Assembly: GCA_963931925.1 (NCBI GenBank)
Contig: OZ007582.1
Span: forward strand, 23,459,224 to 23,523,223
Length of the DNA: 64,000 bases
Source: Onchidella celtica
Lineage: Eukaryota > Mollusca > Gastropoda > Systellommatophora > Onchidiidae
Direction: 5' to 3'
In this document: positions 46,103-61,055 of the stretch, one piece after another
Layout of the letters: the number at the start of each line of letters is the position of its first letter
Position numbering within the stretch: position 1 is the first letter of the stretch
Notes under the pieces: model-generated
What the model was told of the DNA's origin: nothing
What the model saw: only the letters and a program-made list of their open reading frames with translations
Database searches by the model: none
Program-made: the position numbers and the translations under genes

Positions 46103-47451
46103 TCATCTGTCTTGAACGCGACCGTCGTCCTCATAAGGTGGCGATCTGACCGAACAAACGTTGGTGGTCTCCATCTTAACTGTACAATATCTTTGCACGT
46201 GGCCAAATCTATTGCATCTGAAACACATAACGCGCTCATCATCACGAGGGGCTCGACCCTCAAAACGAACACGCTGAGGTGGTCGCTGAGGGCGGCTATA
46301 ACCCGTGCTCTGATAGCTTCCACGACGTGGTGGACCCTGAGGGCTAAACGAATAGCCCTGGTATCCGGGACGTGGAGAGGGTATATTTCGGCGCGGACTA
46401 TCCGATGGCCTATAATATGGTGGCTCTGACTGAGCCCGAGGATTTGGGGCCTGGCGACGGGTTGATCGCGACCGCTCAGGCGCGGCAGGCGGCGTTTTGC
46501 CGACACTGGCATAAAATGGCTCACTATTTTTTTGTTTGGCCATCGAACGGTTTGGGTGGGCGGACGCGTACTGTTCCGCCCATGACGTGATTTCGCTTGA
46601 GTTCTTCGGTGCTCTCTCTTTGAGATGGGCAACCAAGTCGGGATGACAAGCCCCATAGATTTGGTCTTTCAGGAGCAGGTCATATAGTTCCGAGAAACTA
46701 CCGCGCGTAACGCCCGCAAGCTGGATCCAACGATCTAGATAATGTTTTAGTCGGTCTACATATGTCGAAAAGTTCTCGGTCGACTCCGGCTTACATCCTC
46801 GAAACTTTTGATGGAATCCATCTCCCGTGTGCTGAAATCGTTTCATTAGCGCCTTCTTGAGGATCTCGTAGTCATTCGCGTCCTCAATCTTGAGGGCGTG
46901 AAAAACCTCAAGGGCTTTGCCCGTAAGCAAGTTAACAAGGCAAGCAGTGTATGTCGATTGATCCCACCCAACGGACCGAGCATGAAGTTCAAATCGATGC
47001 AAATATGAGTCGATTTGATCGATTTTATCGTTGAATACGGGTAGTTTAGGTTTACACGTAATGTTGTTGGACGCAGAAGTAGGAGTCACGATTGACTGAC
47101 GCTCCAACTTTTTCAACGTAATTTCGTGTTCTCTTTTCTCTCTCGGCGGCTTCCTTTTCTCTTCCTCTTTCTCTTTCTGCCGCCTTCTCGGCTCTCTCTT
47201 CTCTTTCTCTTTCTCTTTGTTCCTTCTCTCTTTCAGCTCTTTTTTTCAGCTCTTGCTCTTTCTTCTTTTTTTTTCAGCTCTTTCTCTTTCTGCCGCCTTC
47301 TCGGCTCTCTCTTCTCTTACTCTTTCTCTTGGTGCGGCCCTTTCCTCTCTTTCTTTATCACGGTCTTCCTTTATCATCGTCTCGCACCACGTTTCTCTTC
47401 TGGTATACCGAAAGCCTTGGCCGCTTCTAGGTATTTCATTAATTCGGCCAT
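46103..47451 (-). pseudogene. gag: gag (nucleocapsid), N-terminus frameshifted
   Basis: The likely start is the ATG at 47451 (MAELMKYLEAAKAFG), but that frame hits TGA at 47374. The capsid and nucleocapsid are in another frame, open from about 47200 to TGA at 46103. The switch falls in a Lys/Glu/Arg-rich repetitive tract (47130-47375) with a duplicated 40-bp segment, so slippage indels probably broke it. Conserved gag features follow: YLHRFELHARSVGW, a helical capsid region, a long Pro/Arg/Ser/Tyr-rich stretch and one CCHC zinc knuckle (CFRCNRFGHVQRYC). The stop is in the pol frame. Confidence 0.85.
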
Positions 47452-48661
47452 ACTGTTGGTTACTATAACGCCGCTCTATGATTTGGGAGTTTCAACAAGT
47501 TTATTATATCTCTCTGACTACCACTCACCGATTATTTATTCAGCGTGTCGACTGACACGTGAATCACAGGCACAGTATGTGTATATAAGTAGTCTCAATC
47601 GCCAAATATCCTTTGTTATGACTAATAGCTCTCTCTCTCTCAAGATCACAAAGGCAATAACTGTGTGCCAATCTCTGTAGCAGACACTTTGCTGCTTTAA
47701 ATGTAACAATGTATCTCTCTCTCTGATCTGCAGTATCAATAATAAACTGCACCAAAATGTATCTCTCTGATCTGCAGTATCAATAATAAACTGCACCAAA
47801 ATGTATCTCTCTCTCAACACAAATTGGCAGTGTCATAAACCCACTGCAATAAAATTTTATCTCTCTCCTTTGTCAAAACCAGATGAACACTCTTTCAACG
47901 TGTCGCAATGCACGTGAATTACTCAGGCATATATTATAAATACAAATGGTTAATATACTATGAAAGGGTGATAATAGAAAAAAAATACACTGAACAGGGC
48001 GCTAGACTTACACGTAAAGAACGAACGACAACAGACCCGACAGCCTGAAAACGTATGTATAGATAGGTAAGAAAAGCGACAGGAGAGACGTCTTCCTAAA
48101 GAAAGGGGAAGAAAAGAACGCCACAATCTATACGAATAAAAGGATCCCTACAGAAACTATTCGCGTCACAAGAAATCCCCTCGGGTTATGAACACCATCG
48201 ACGCACTCGCTGTAGCCGACTGGCACAGAAGATATGTTATATCGCGATCCCGTCCAACCTACCCGCTAACTAAACTAAACATGTAAAAAAGAGAAAAGCC
48301 TGTCAAATATCAGGGAGGATAGCCTTCACTCCCCCAAACACAGACAAAACCAGGTGGGATCACTTAACTGATTTGTAGGGGATTGGATGGTAACTCCCTC
48401 AATCCGCAGCACAACAGCCACACGTCCGTCTAGTCTTTTCCCTCGAGACGAAGTGTCAGTCCCGCACCGTTGTCCTCAGGTCAACGGGATCCGCCAGGTG
48501 GACATGAAATAAGAAATACAAAAAAGACAACAGTATACAAAGTATAAAAAGTTAATTAAATTAAATCTAACTAAGTGGTGGTTGTCGGAGAGGTCACAGA
48601 CGCTGGTCTGGTGTCCCCAACGGTGTCCCGACGTCAAGTTCTTAGGGTGTCCGTCTCCAGA
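47452..48661 (-). other. Element 5' leader
   Basis: About 1.2 kb between the 5' LTR and the gag ATG. A unit containing ctgatctgcagtatcaataa and aactgcaccaaaatgt is tandemly repeated near 47710-47815. No coding function seen. Confidence 0.6.
48642..48659 (-). other. Putative primer-binding site
   Basis: Two bases after the 5' LTR the sense strand reads TGGAGACGGACACC, beginning with the TGG expected for pairing to a tRNA CCA end. The tRNA was not identified. GGACACC recurs twice more within the next 50 bases. Confidence 0.5.
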
Positions 48662-49839
48662 TGTCAGAACTGGGATTTGGTGGATATAGTAGATGTGAAC
48701 ACAGCTCGTTGACTCACACTCGAAACATTCATACCTCAATAACTAGGCAACACAGGATTACTGATGTTCAGGCCTGACGGGCCATATAATCATAATACAA
48801 CATTCGACTGCTTAATTTACGGTAATCACAATCATAGATATTACATAAAAGTCATCGACTACAGAAAGTCCAGCAAGTCTATCTAAAATAGGGTATAGAA
48901 AGAAAGTATTGTACTATGCACTCTTTAATTGCGCCTATCCAGGACTACGGTTCCTAAAGGACACCGGTGTAAACAAATTCAATTTGGTCGGTCTCGCTTT
49001 CATACAATCAGTAATAGCACCTAATCAGATAATTGACTGACTCATAAAGCGTAGCAGCACTCCCTAATAATTTTCACAGTAATACACTTTACAAAATATC
49101 TATGCTGCTCCACAATAAGAAGTATACAGCTGGGAAATGAACATAGTTCAATCTCAAGCAATCTAACCGCTCATTACACATCTAGTAAAAATATAGTCAA
49201 TGTCCTTCTCTTCGTCACAATGGGGTGACGGAAAAACTGTCACAGTTCCTGGCACGAACACATACGAGGGATCTCACCATTTCCTCGCTCGCTATGGTTT
49301 TGCGAGCGAGAGAGTCCAATGCAAGCGGTGTGCACACTTAAGCCTGGTGCACAGAGGCTTCGTCACTGTCCAGGTCTCTCACAGTGCGAATCTTTCTGTC
49401 TGTCATCTCCACTCAGGTAGGAGGCCCCCGTGAGTAGTCCTTTCGCCAAATGCTCAAAATATGAATCCACTGATCTTAGTACGTGTGTTAGCTTTTATAC
49501 CCCCCGATGGTTACTAAGGGTCTCCATCCCGATTGGACGATCAAGGACCTAGCCACGACAAACACAAGTTTGTCTTTCAGTTAACCCTAACTGCTTTCTC
49601 AAAAGGATATGTGCCCGACTCAAAAACCTACGCTCGAACTTCTACAATCCTACTATGTAAACAAGAAAATCTCACACGCACACCAAAATCAAAGGGTTAA
49701 CTTAATGTTTACAAACTTCACTCACACATCCCTCATCACGAAATCCGTGGCTCGATTAATAGCTAAACCCGTTTCACATTCTCCCAAAATAAACCAACCC
49801 ATGACTAACAGAAAAAAGGAGCTCATGCGGCTCGAGACA
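48662..49839 (-). repeat. 5' LTR
   Basis: 1178 bp, matching 41107-42284 throughout with a small number of substitutions and no length change. The sense strand starts TGTCTCGAGCC and ends CAGTTCTGACA. Confidence 0.95.
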
Positions 49840-49844
49840 GCGAG

Positions 49845-53370
<3,526 letters not shown>

Positions 53371-53372
53371 GG

Positions 53373-55536
53373 CCGGTGTGACGAAGTATTGGTCCCCCGT
53401 ATGGGACGTTCCCGCGGAACAAACACTTCTTCGGACTAAAAGGTCACCCGGAACAAATACTTCATAGTGAAAGTTCCCCCTGTATTTTGCCAGAATTCAA
53501 AGGTTTCGAGAAATTTAACATTTAATCTTGAAAACCTAATAAAATGCTACCAAACACACCCTCGAATCTTGTTTCTGTATCAAAAGCGATTTTCGAGCAA
53601 TTGTTTGAAAATGGTTTTTTTGGGGAGGGGGGCGGGGGGAAGTTGGCGTTGTACTTCGTCCGAGGGAACGTTTACTATGAAGTAACGTTCTGGGGACCAA
53701 ATACTTCATAACAATTTAAACCCCCTCCACCCCGACCAGATACTATGAAGTAAACGTCCCCCCCCCCCCCCCACGGACCTTTTACTTCATAGTTCACCTT
53801 CCTCCTAGAATAGATACTTGAAAAACTGATAAAAGATTTAAACCAAACTTAGAGAGAAATAAGGCTCATCACAAGGGCAAGAGAAAACCATTCCAATAAG
53901 ACTACTGACAGCATAGACTTCTATGAAATAACACAATAATGACAACAACAACATCAATAACAATACTAACATATCACGCATTTAACATGAATAGTTTTTC
54001 ATCAACAGATTTAACACAATACATTAATTCTTCGCCGCTCTCCTTTTGTGGCTGTGGAAGTTGGCATGCTGCTGCTTAAGCTTGGTTTTTGTTGTACTTT
54101 ATACATGCGTGGTCGTCAGGAATATGGGAGCCCTTTGTTGTTTAGTCTCTTATAGGGAAACACACGAAGATAAGAAATTTAACATTATGCGTCGTTTTGT
54201 TATGATTGTTGTTGCTGGTTTTTCTTTCTTTTCTCGTTTTCTTTCTTTCCCCTTCTTTCTGTCTTCCTTTCTTTTTCCTCATTGTTGTTCTAATCTAAAT
54301 ATAATTATATTTAGGAGTATTTACATTGCCGTTGTTGTGTCAAGTTTACATTTAATTTCTTTTGAACTGTCTTTCTTTTCGTATTATGTACATGTTTATT
54401 TGTGGGTTTTAATGTACTATTCACCTACAATTCTCGTGTGTGTGTGTTAATGTTTGTGTGTTAGTGTGTGTGTGTGTGTGTAGGGGCGCGCACTTGAGTG
54501 TGTATTTGTGAGTGTGTGTGCGTGAAAGTGTGTATATATAGTGTATGTGTGTGTGCCAACAGACAAACAGACAGAAAGAAAGATATGAGTTTGTGGTTTC
54601 TTCTTTGAACATTGTTATGGTAGCATGTCACATTCGTGCATTTGCCATTGTGCTCTTGTGATGTATGAGTAATTTGTCAATTTTGATTTGTCCACAGTCG
54701 GGGCTGGTAGAGACTCTAGTCAGTCTGCATCACAGCTCGGCAATATTTCGATGGGGGGATTTTGTAAGTGATGTTATACAACTACATTTTAGTGTCCCAT
54801 TGTCTTTGAGGAGGGGTGTGCTGATGCCAACAGACAGTATGTCCAAAAGTATACGTTTACGTCCATAAATTCTGTCGCCGCAATTATTTGGTATCCCAGA
54901 TGGCATCTCTGTTGATGTGTCTTGAGATAGTTATCTGCAGTCTGTCCATCTGTTTTTGCTTCTTGATGTGGATCATGAACTGACAAATATGGGCGACGGA
55001 TTTCTTTTACTTGCATTGCTCCTCGATACGATTATTATGAGCGAGATGGCTCGGAGGAGGCAGTTCCCGTTAGGTGTGAGAGGAGAGGAGGGTAGTAAGA
55101 AATTATCAGAGTTTTAGTGGTCAAGTTCTAATTTATTTTAAAATTTGTGTTTTTCTGAGCAGAAAAACACTGACAATTGGTAGGCTAACAACTGACAAAC
55201 ATGAAAATATCGAAACCTAATTACAAACAATGGTAATGTTTTATTTACACACTTTAAAGGGTTAGTATTCACTGAGACAGAATGTGTTGCAACGTAAATT
55301 GTTACAAATTCTCGAAAATCTTCATTTTGGGCAAAACAGAGGGGGGGGGGGACATTTTACTATTGACTATTTGTTCGGGGGGGGGGGCAACTACTATATA
55401 GGCGTTTTTGGGGGTTGGGGGGTGGGGCCATCTGCATTGGGGGAACAAATACTTCACAACGGCAACAAAGAGTGAACCACGAAGAATTTGTTCCAGGTTA
55501 GCGTCTACTACGGGGGACCAAATACTCCGTCATACA
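53373..55536. mobile_element. Candidate TIR/foldback element
   Basis: gtgtgacgaagtattggtcc followed by cccgta at the left end is mirrored by tacgggggaccaaatactcc followed by gtcatac at the right end. Inner copies of the motif (acttcatagt, actatgaagta, gaacaaatacttca) sit beside poly-G/C tracts near 53630, 53762, 55330 and 55380 in both orientations. No transposase; no sure target duplication. Confidence 0.5.
54430..54560. repeat. (GT)n-rich tract
   Basis: Interrupted GT repeats with GTAT variants. Confidence 0.85.
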
Positions 55537-56612
55537 GGCACCACTCGATACATTGGTTTCTCAGTGAGATATTTTCAGGCTTGTATGTCACACCTGCACA
55601 GTCCTTTGCACCATTTTGTAAGGAAGGAACAAAATCGGTACTCTTTGTGCGGAACAAAGGCAACAATACCATACTTTCTGCGCGCCATAAACCTGTATAA
55701 CAACATGGCATACATGTACGTTAATAAAACAATTTCTGTCGGATTAGACAGCAATTGGTGAATCATGATAAAAAGACAAAATCACTTTGCACTCTATCTC
55801 CTAACTTCTATTGAAGCAATTGTATATTTTTGGGGTCTCACAGGGCAAAAGAGACCTGTCCGTTAGCTGAGACCGTGAGACGGGGACACTTTTGCGATCT
55901 GTTTCTTGAGTGCTTGTACCTTAATCTCAGGTTTGTGGTAAATCCCAAAAAGGCATTGTGGCAGGGTTGTTTGGTAGAACTAGGATAGCGTTAGGTCTGC
56001 ATTTGAACATGGTTTTCAGACTTTACTGGAGCTGCTAGCTGAATACGCACGTCACACCTGCGGCCCTCAAGGTGCGATGTAATTTTTAGACACTTGCAAT
56101 CGATATGTAGCTAAATTCAAATCTGATTCATTATTCCCTGAACAAGGAATATATAAGATCTGTAAGAAGTTTAAGGCTGTTGTCAAAGAAAACTAAAACT
56201 GAGCGCTACTTTAAATCGTTTATTCCATCATCAACTAGGATGTTACAATAATGTCGTCATCTTGATCGTAATCTGTGCACAGTTGAATTATGTCCTGCGT
56301 GTCAGATCAATGTGTTTTAGTTAGGGAAGCATATTGTGTGCACTGTTAATTTTGTTAATTTAGTTAATTTATCAGTGTGTGTGTATATATGTGTGTGTGC
56401 GCGCTATGTATCATACTTTCTGCTTCTGTAACTATATTGTTATGTATTCAATGATCAAAACAAATTTCCTTGTACAAGGACGAATAAAATTTATCTTATC
56501 TTATCTTATCTTATCTTATCTTATCTTATTTTGTACTGGCTTGCTTGTGAGACTTCAATGCAGTGACATGCTATCACAATTTATGATGCATGTGTATTAT
56601 GTGTACTTGTAT
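55537..56612. other. Intergenic, possible LINE 3' tail
   Basis: No gene seen. 56455-56530 reads ttccttgtacaaggac, gaataaaa, then (TTATC)n, the look of a non-LTR retrotransposon 3' end with a pentanucleotide tail. The body upstream was not recognised. Confidence 0.4.
56488..56528. repeat. (TTATC)n microsatellite
   Basis: About eight TTATC units directly after aataaaat. Confidence 0.95.
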
Positions 56613-57160
56613 TATATGTGAGTGTGCATGAGAAAACCCGGTATAAGTCGGCAACATGACATTTTGAGTTCTGTACATATAATAAAAGACAAGACATTTC
56701 TGATAAATTGAAGACAATGACCCCCCTAAAACAAGAGTTTGAGAAAACGGCATTTAATCGTATTAGTGGCCATAGCTAATTGACCAAGTAATATTGGAGT
56801 GATTGCTGTTAGGAGACCGTAGTCTAATAACTAAGCAGTTATAGAGATCATAGTGATTAGTGTTCACTGCTCATTTACAGTTTACCCTGTAACATGCCAC
56901 GGTCCCCTAGCAACAGCCGAGTCGGAAGTTTTTGGATCTTGTTAGGAGGCCGTAGTCTAATTACAAAGCCGTTATAGAGATCATAGTGAGTAGTGTTCAC
57001 TGTTCGTCTACAGTTTACCCTGTAACATGCCACGGTCCCCTAAACAACAGCCAAGTTGGAGGTTTGTGTCGGACCCATATTTTCACTTCAAAGCCGTTTT
57101 TCTCAAAATCAGCTCCGCTGACTTATACCGGGTTTTCCCATGCACACTCACATATGCTGG
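56613..57160. repeat. Inverted-repeat element with internal tandem duplication
   Basis: atgtgagtgtgcatg followed by (a/g)gaaaacccggtataagtc at the left is complemented at the right near 57118-57155. Inside, a 133-bp unit starting gttaggag(a/g)ccgtagtctaa is present at 56808 and again at 56941. No ORF of note; possible MITE. Confidence 0.72.
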
Positions 57161-58168
57161 TCACTTGTACCGTGTAACAAGGGATACCACAGTATGGAAC
57201 TTACAAACGACATATAGTTGTACTTTTAATCGGGAATTATTTCCAGGTGAACATTTGTGGAGTGCCATCAAAGATAAATAACAAAGCATCATTTTCATGT
57301 ACATGTATGTTACACGTACCAAGATGACATCTCAGTAGTACCAAAGTCTCTTTCATCTTGTTTCATCCAGTGGATTTGCAGGTATGTCCAAGTCTGATAC
57401 ATGACTAAAGCTGGCTTTTCATGTGTTCGGAAATGGCACCGAAAATGTCAAAAATCCACCAAGTAATCAAAAGAAAGTGTTTACATCATTATGTGCGGAA
57501 ACGGCCATGAAAATATTCTTTATATTTTACTACTTGAGGGTTTGTGACGTTGTCGTTTCCTTTTCCGGACACATGAAAACACAGCGAAAGTCTCTTTAGA
57601 GAGTCGATCAGCCTTGCCAACAGTAGTTTCGCGACGCCTCCCGTGTCTTGCAGTGCAAATCGACCGAAACCTGTCTTTTCATACATATTCTCTGATTGAA
57701 ACTCACTGTCGTGACCTCACCGTCCCAGCTGGATGAAAAAGAAAATTGCTGTGTGAAATTGACAATTATTTGAGATTTCTTGTCTTTGTGAGAGTTGAAA
57801 CACATGAAAACGAAGGATAGTCAGCAAATTTATGCTTTTGAAGCCAAGTAAAAACAGGTCAGTTTTTTTAAAATAAGAAATAAGACAAATACAATAGTGT
57901 AACTGCTTGTTGAATAATCTTGTCATTCATAACGACATTAATGCTGTGAAATACAAGCTGATATACTGTATAAATAACTAACTAATGAAACATAGAGGAG
58001 AGACAGACATAAAAAGAGATAATGGTCACCTGGAAATTATTAAGTAATCATGGGCTGAAATGTTAATTACATCAATTCGAGGGTCAAATGATAAACTGTC
58101 GTGACTTGGTTTTCACAAATTTTTCAGAAGAAGGGAAAAACGGAATTACTTTCTCTTTTAGACTTGAC

Positions 58169-58890
58169 TACTATTTCCTGTTGCACCCACTGGTGCTTAG
58201 GGCAGCAACAAAGGATCTCCAGCCCTGTCTGTCCTGGGCCATCTTTGCGAGAGTTCCCCATGAGTGATTGAAGGATTTCATCTCTGCCTCGATTGTTCTC
58301 CGCCAGGTTGCCTTGGGTCTGCCTCGCTTGCGCCGTCCCTCCGGTGTCCACCGAAGTGCTGTTTTGGTTATAGAATTTGCTTCCTTTCGCAGCACGTGTC
58401 CAAGCCATCTCCATCGTCTCTTCGTGATGATGTTGGCTATTTCTTCTTGCTTGCATCGCCTCAGTAGTTCCTGATTAGAAATCTTGTTTGGCCAAAAGAT
58501 GCGGAGAATCCTACGAAGACATGTGGTGTGGAAGGAAGACAACTTGGCGAGGTCACCTTCTGTCATTCGCCAACACTCTGATCCATACAGGAGTGTGGAT
58601 AGGACACAGCTTTGGTACAGTCTGGTCTTGGTGTTGATGCCGTATCGTGTCGATTTCCAGATGTTGCTCATACTTTGAAAGACAGCCCTTGCATTTCCCA
58701 GCCTACTTTGGATGTCCTCCTTTGTGCCACCCTCTGGTCTGATAATGCTACCAAGGTATTTAAATTTGTCCGTCGTGGTGAGGTTCTTGTCATCTACTTG
58801 CACTGGTGCTGGAGTGTCTACATTTAGGGTCATAATCTCTGTCTTCTTCTGGCTAATCCGAAGGCCTACTTTGCATCCAAAATTATGTAG
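58169..58890 (-). mobile_element. 5'-truncated non-LTR retrotransposon copy
   Basis: About 722 bp on the minus strand, flanked by the exact 15-bp direct repeat TCTTTTAGACTTGAC at 58154-58168 and 58891-58905. That is the target duplication expected of target-primed reverse transcription. The insert starts inside the RT ORF and ends two bases after the ORF's stop codon, so there is essentially no 3'UTR. Confidence 0.87.
58171..58890 (-). pseudogene. C-terminal part of a non-LTR RT ORF
   Basis: Open frame from the truncation point to TAG at 58171, about 239 codons with no break. Motifs of the post-RT region: KTEIMTLN, FKYLGSIIRPEG, LYGSECW, RRILRIFW, RRWRWLGHVLRKE, GRRKRGRPKATWRR and DRQGWRSFV. 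Thumb and C-terminal domains only; the catalytic core was never inserted. RTE/Jockey-type affinity, clade not settled. Confidence 0.85.
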
Positions 58891-58905
58891 TCTTTTAGAC
58901 TTGAC

Positions 58906-60660
58906 AGTTATGATATATATAAAAAAAAATCGAAAACATTATTTAACCTTCAGTTTTCAGAATTTAACCCTTGACTTACAACACAACCTGCCGGCTGTCA
59001 AGACCTACAAGCATGCCAAATATCTCAATTTTTAAAGAAAAAGTCGAGTTACGACATTTTGTCCTGCTGCCCTCAAACCTGACAGCCATGAAACGTCATT
59101 GAAAATATAACAATTTATTACATCTTAAACATTTTCCACAGGGCAGGATTTAGATGGAGAAAGACCCTGGGCTCTTCTAACCGTGAGGTCCCTCCCAATC
59201 CAACTGCTTTCACGCCTAGAGGATGGAAGTGTCTTAAATAAGGAGTGTTTATTGAGGCTATATGTAACCTATATAAGGCCACCCGTTTTTTGGGAGTACA
59301 TGATCATTATTACCTTAGCGATTCAATATTACTGGAGGGTTGGGGTTAGGTAGGTTAGAGTGAGGGTTAGGTAGGGTTAGGGTTGGGCTACATGATCATT
59401 ATTACCGTTGCAATTCAGTATGATCGTAGCGATAAACGGGTAGCCCAAATAATGTTTCAAGGGTGGGATTTGGTTATGTATGCTACATGTAGCCCAATAA
59501 ACATATACAGTTTAACATGATTTTTTGGGCTATATGTAGCCTATATAAGGCCACCTTTTAAATAATTTGAGTAATGCCAATGATGATGATAGGTGTTAAA
59601 ATTCCGCATTTCACAATTCCTTCTCAGCAGAAAACAAGCTGGGAAAATCACAAAGATTTGTCGAGAAATCACGGTGTATTGTAACATCATATTTAGAAAA
59701 GGCTATGCGTGTCACAAAATATTATGCACATTGGCCTGAGGCGGTGAGTTCCCCCCCCCCCCCTTGCCTTCCAACTTTCTAGAATTTGAGGCTCTAGGCT
59801 TCAGCCTACGTAGCCTAATGGTAAACCCGGCACTGATTTTCCAAAAGAAGAAAAGACAGGTATAATGTTTATCAAGGTATATTTGCACTACACAAGTACA
59901 TGTATATGTCTTCCTCAGTATTATAATATTGTTTACTACTACAATAATAATGTGCAGAAACATACGTGTAAATAATGTCAAGTAATATCTGTGCTAAACA
60001 ACGGAAATGAATTATAGAAGGAAGTCATGAAGAAAATGATTGGTTATTGAATCCTGATCAGAAAAGGGAGTAATCTATCCAACTTCAACATTTTGAACCA
60101 GAGAAAAATGATGAGAAAAGAACGAAGAAAGGATTTGAAATCAAACGAAATCCCCTATCTCTGTCACTTCTTAATTCACCTAGAAGGTATCATAGACGCA
60201 GTAAGCCTGGTGATTTCGCAATTCTCAGTCAGTTGTTTACATTAATGTTCGGAAATTTTGAAAGCCCGCGTCTGTTTCAAGGCGTTGACATACAGTAGAA
60301 ACGTACTTTAGGAATTCTGCGTCAACAGGACCACCAAAGGTCAAGGTTGCCAGTGTCGTCACACGTCATTACATTCCTGATAAAACCTTGCCGAGACTGA
60401 AAATGTCAATGCGAAGATTGCATCAGGAAGGAAAATCTCTCTCTCACACACACAAACACATACACACACATGCATCTGCATATTATATACACGAAATAAA
60501 AGCTAAAGAATGTTTCTCCCCTACCCTTTTAAGCCCGTCCCTTTAGAGACAGTTTCTATGTGCTTGGTGTATAATCTCTTAAAATTCACCCTTAAGTTAA
60601 AATTTAATGTTTCTATTGGAAATATTTTCGCTCCGTTTAGGTATAGTATTGCTGAGTCTC
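58906..60660. other. Intergenic
   Basis: No gene supported. Holds the direct-repeat and telomere-like patch at 59256-59565, a poly-C run at 59750 and an AC patch near 60445. Confidence 0.5.
59256..59565. repeat. Direct repeats with a TTAGGG-like core
   Basis: ggctatatgta(a/g)cctat followed by ataaggccacc flanks about 270 bp on both sides. Inside, ctacatgatcattattacc occurs near 59300 (one mismatch) and 59388, and 59341-59388 reads as degenerate ggttagg and gggttagg units. Confidence 0.7.
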
Positions 60661-60699
60661 ACTCACAGACAGGCAGAAAGACAGACAGACCGACACACA

Positions 60700-60994
60700 G
60701 ACAGACAGATAGGTAGATAGATAGATAGATGGACAGATGGATGGATAGATAGGTAGATATAAAGAAAGAAAGATAGACAGATAGATGGATAGATAGATAG
60801 ATATATAGATAGATAGATAGATGGATTAGATGGATAGATAGATAGGTAGATAGAAAGAAAGAAAGATAGACAGAGAGATGGATAGATAGATAGATATATA
60901 GATAGATAGATAGATGGATTAGATGGATGGATAGATAGGTAGATAGAAAGAAAGAAAGATAGACAGATAGATGGATAGATAGATAGATAGATAT

Positions 60995-61026
<32 letters not shown>

Positions 61027-61055
61027 TTAGATGGACAGATGGATAGATGGATAGA
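60700..61055. repeat. (GATA)n satellite with an approx. 120-bp higher-order unit
   Basis: GATA and GGTA repeats. A segment with aaagaaagaaagatagacag recurs near 60760, 60855 and 60950. Confidence 0.93.

Larger units (their letters stand above)
41107..49839 (-). mobile_element. Gmr1-like Ty3/gypsy LTR retrotransposon
   Basis: 8733 bp on the minus strand with two 1178-bp LTRs (TGTCA...TGACA-type ends) and the exact target duplication GCGAG at 41102-41106 and 49840-49844. Order along the sense strand: LTR, leader, gag, protease, integrase, reverse transcriptase, RNase H, polypurine tract, LTR. Integrase before reverse transcriptase is normal for Ty1/copia but, with a gypsy-type RT, marks the Gmr1 clade. 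The LTRs differ at roughly 1-2% of sites by eye, so insertion was fairly recent. Gag and pol carry disabling changes, so this copy looks defective. No env was seen. Confidence 0.93.

Noticed and set aside
46096-46656. 186-codon minus-strand frame overlapping gag
   Set aside because: Alternate frame of the gag nucleocapsid region with no family features.
47126-47680. 184-codon plus-strand frame with hydrophobic Phe/Leu/Ser runs
   Set aside because: It is antisense to the purine-rich gag tract of the LTR element; composition explains it.
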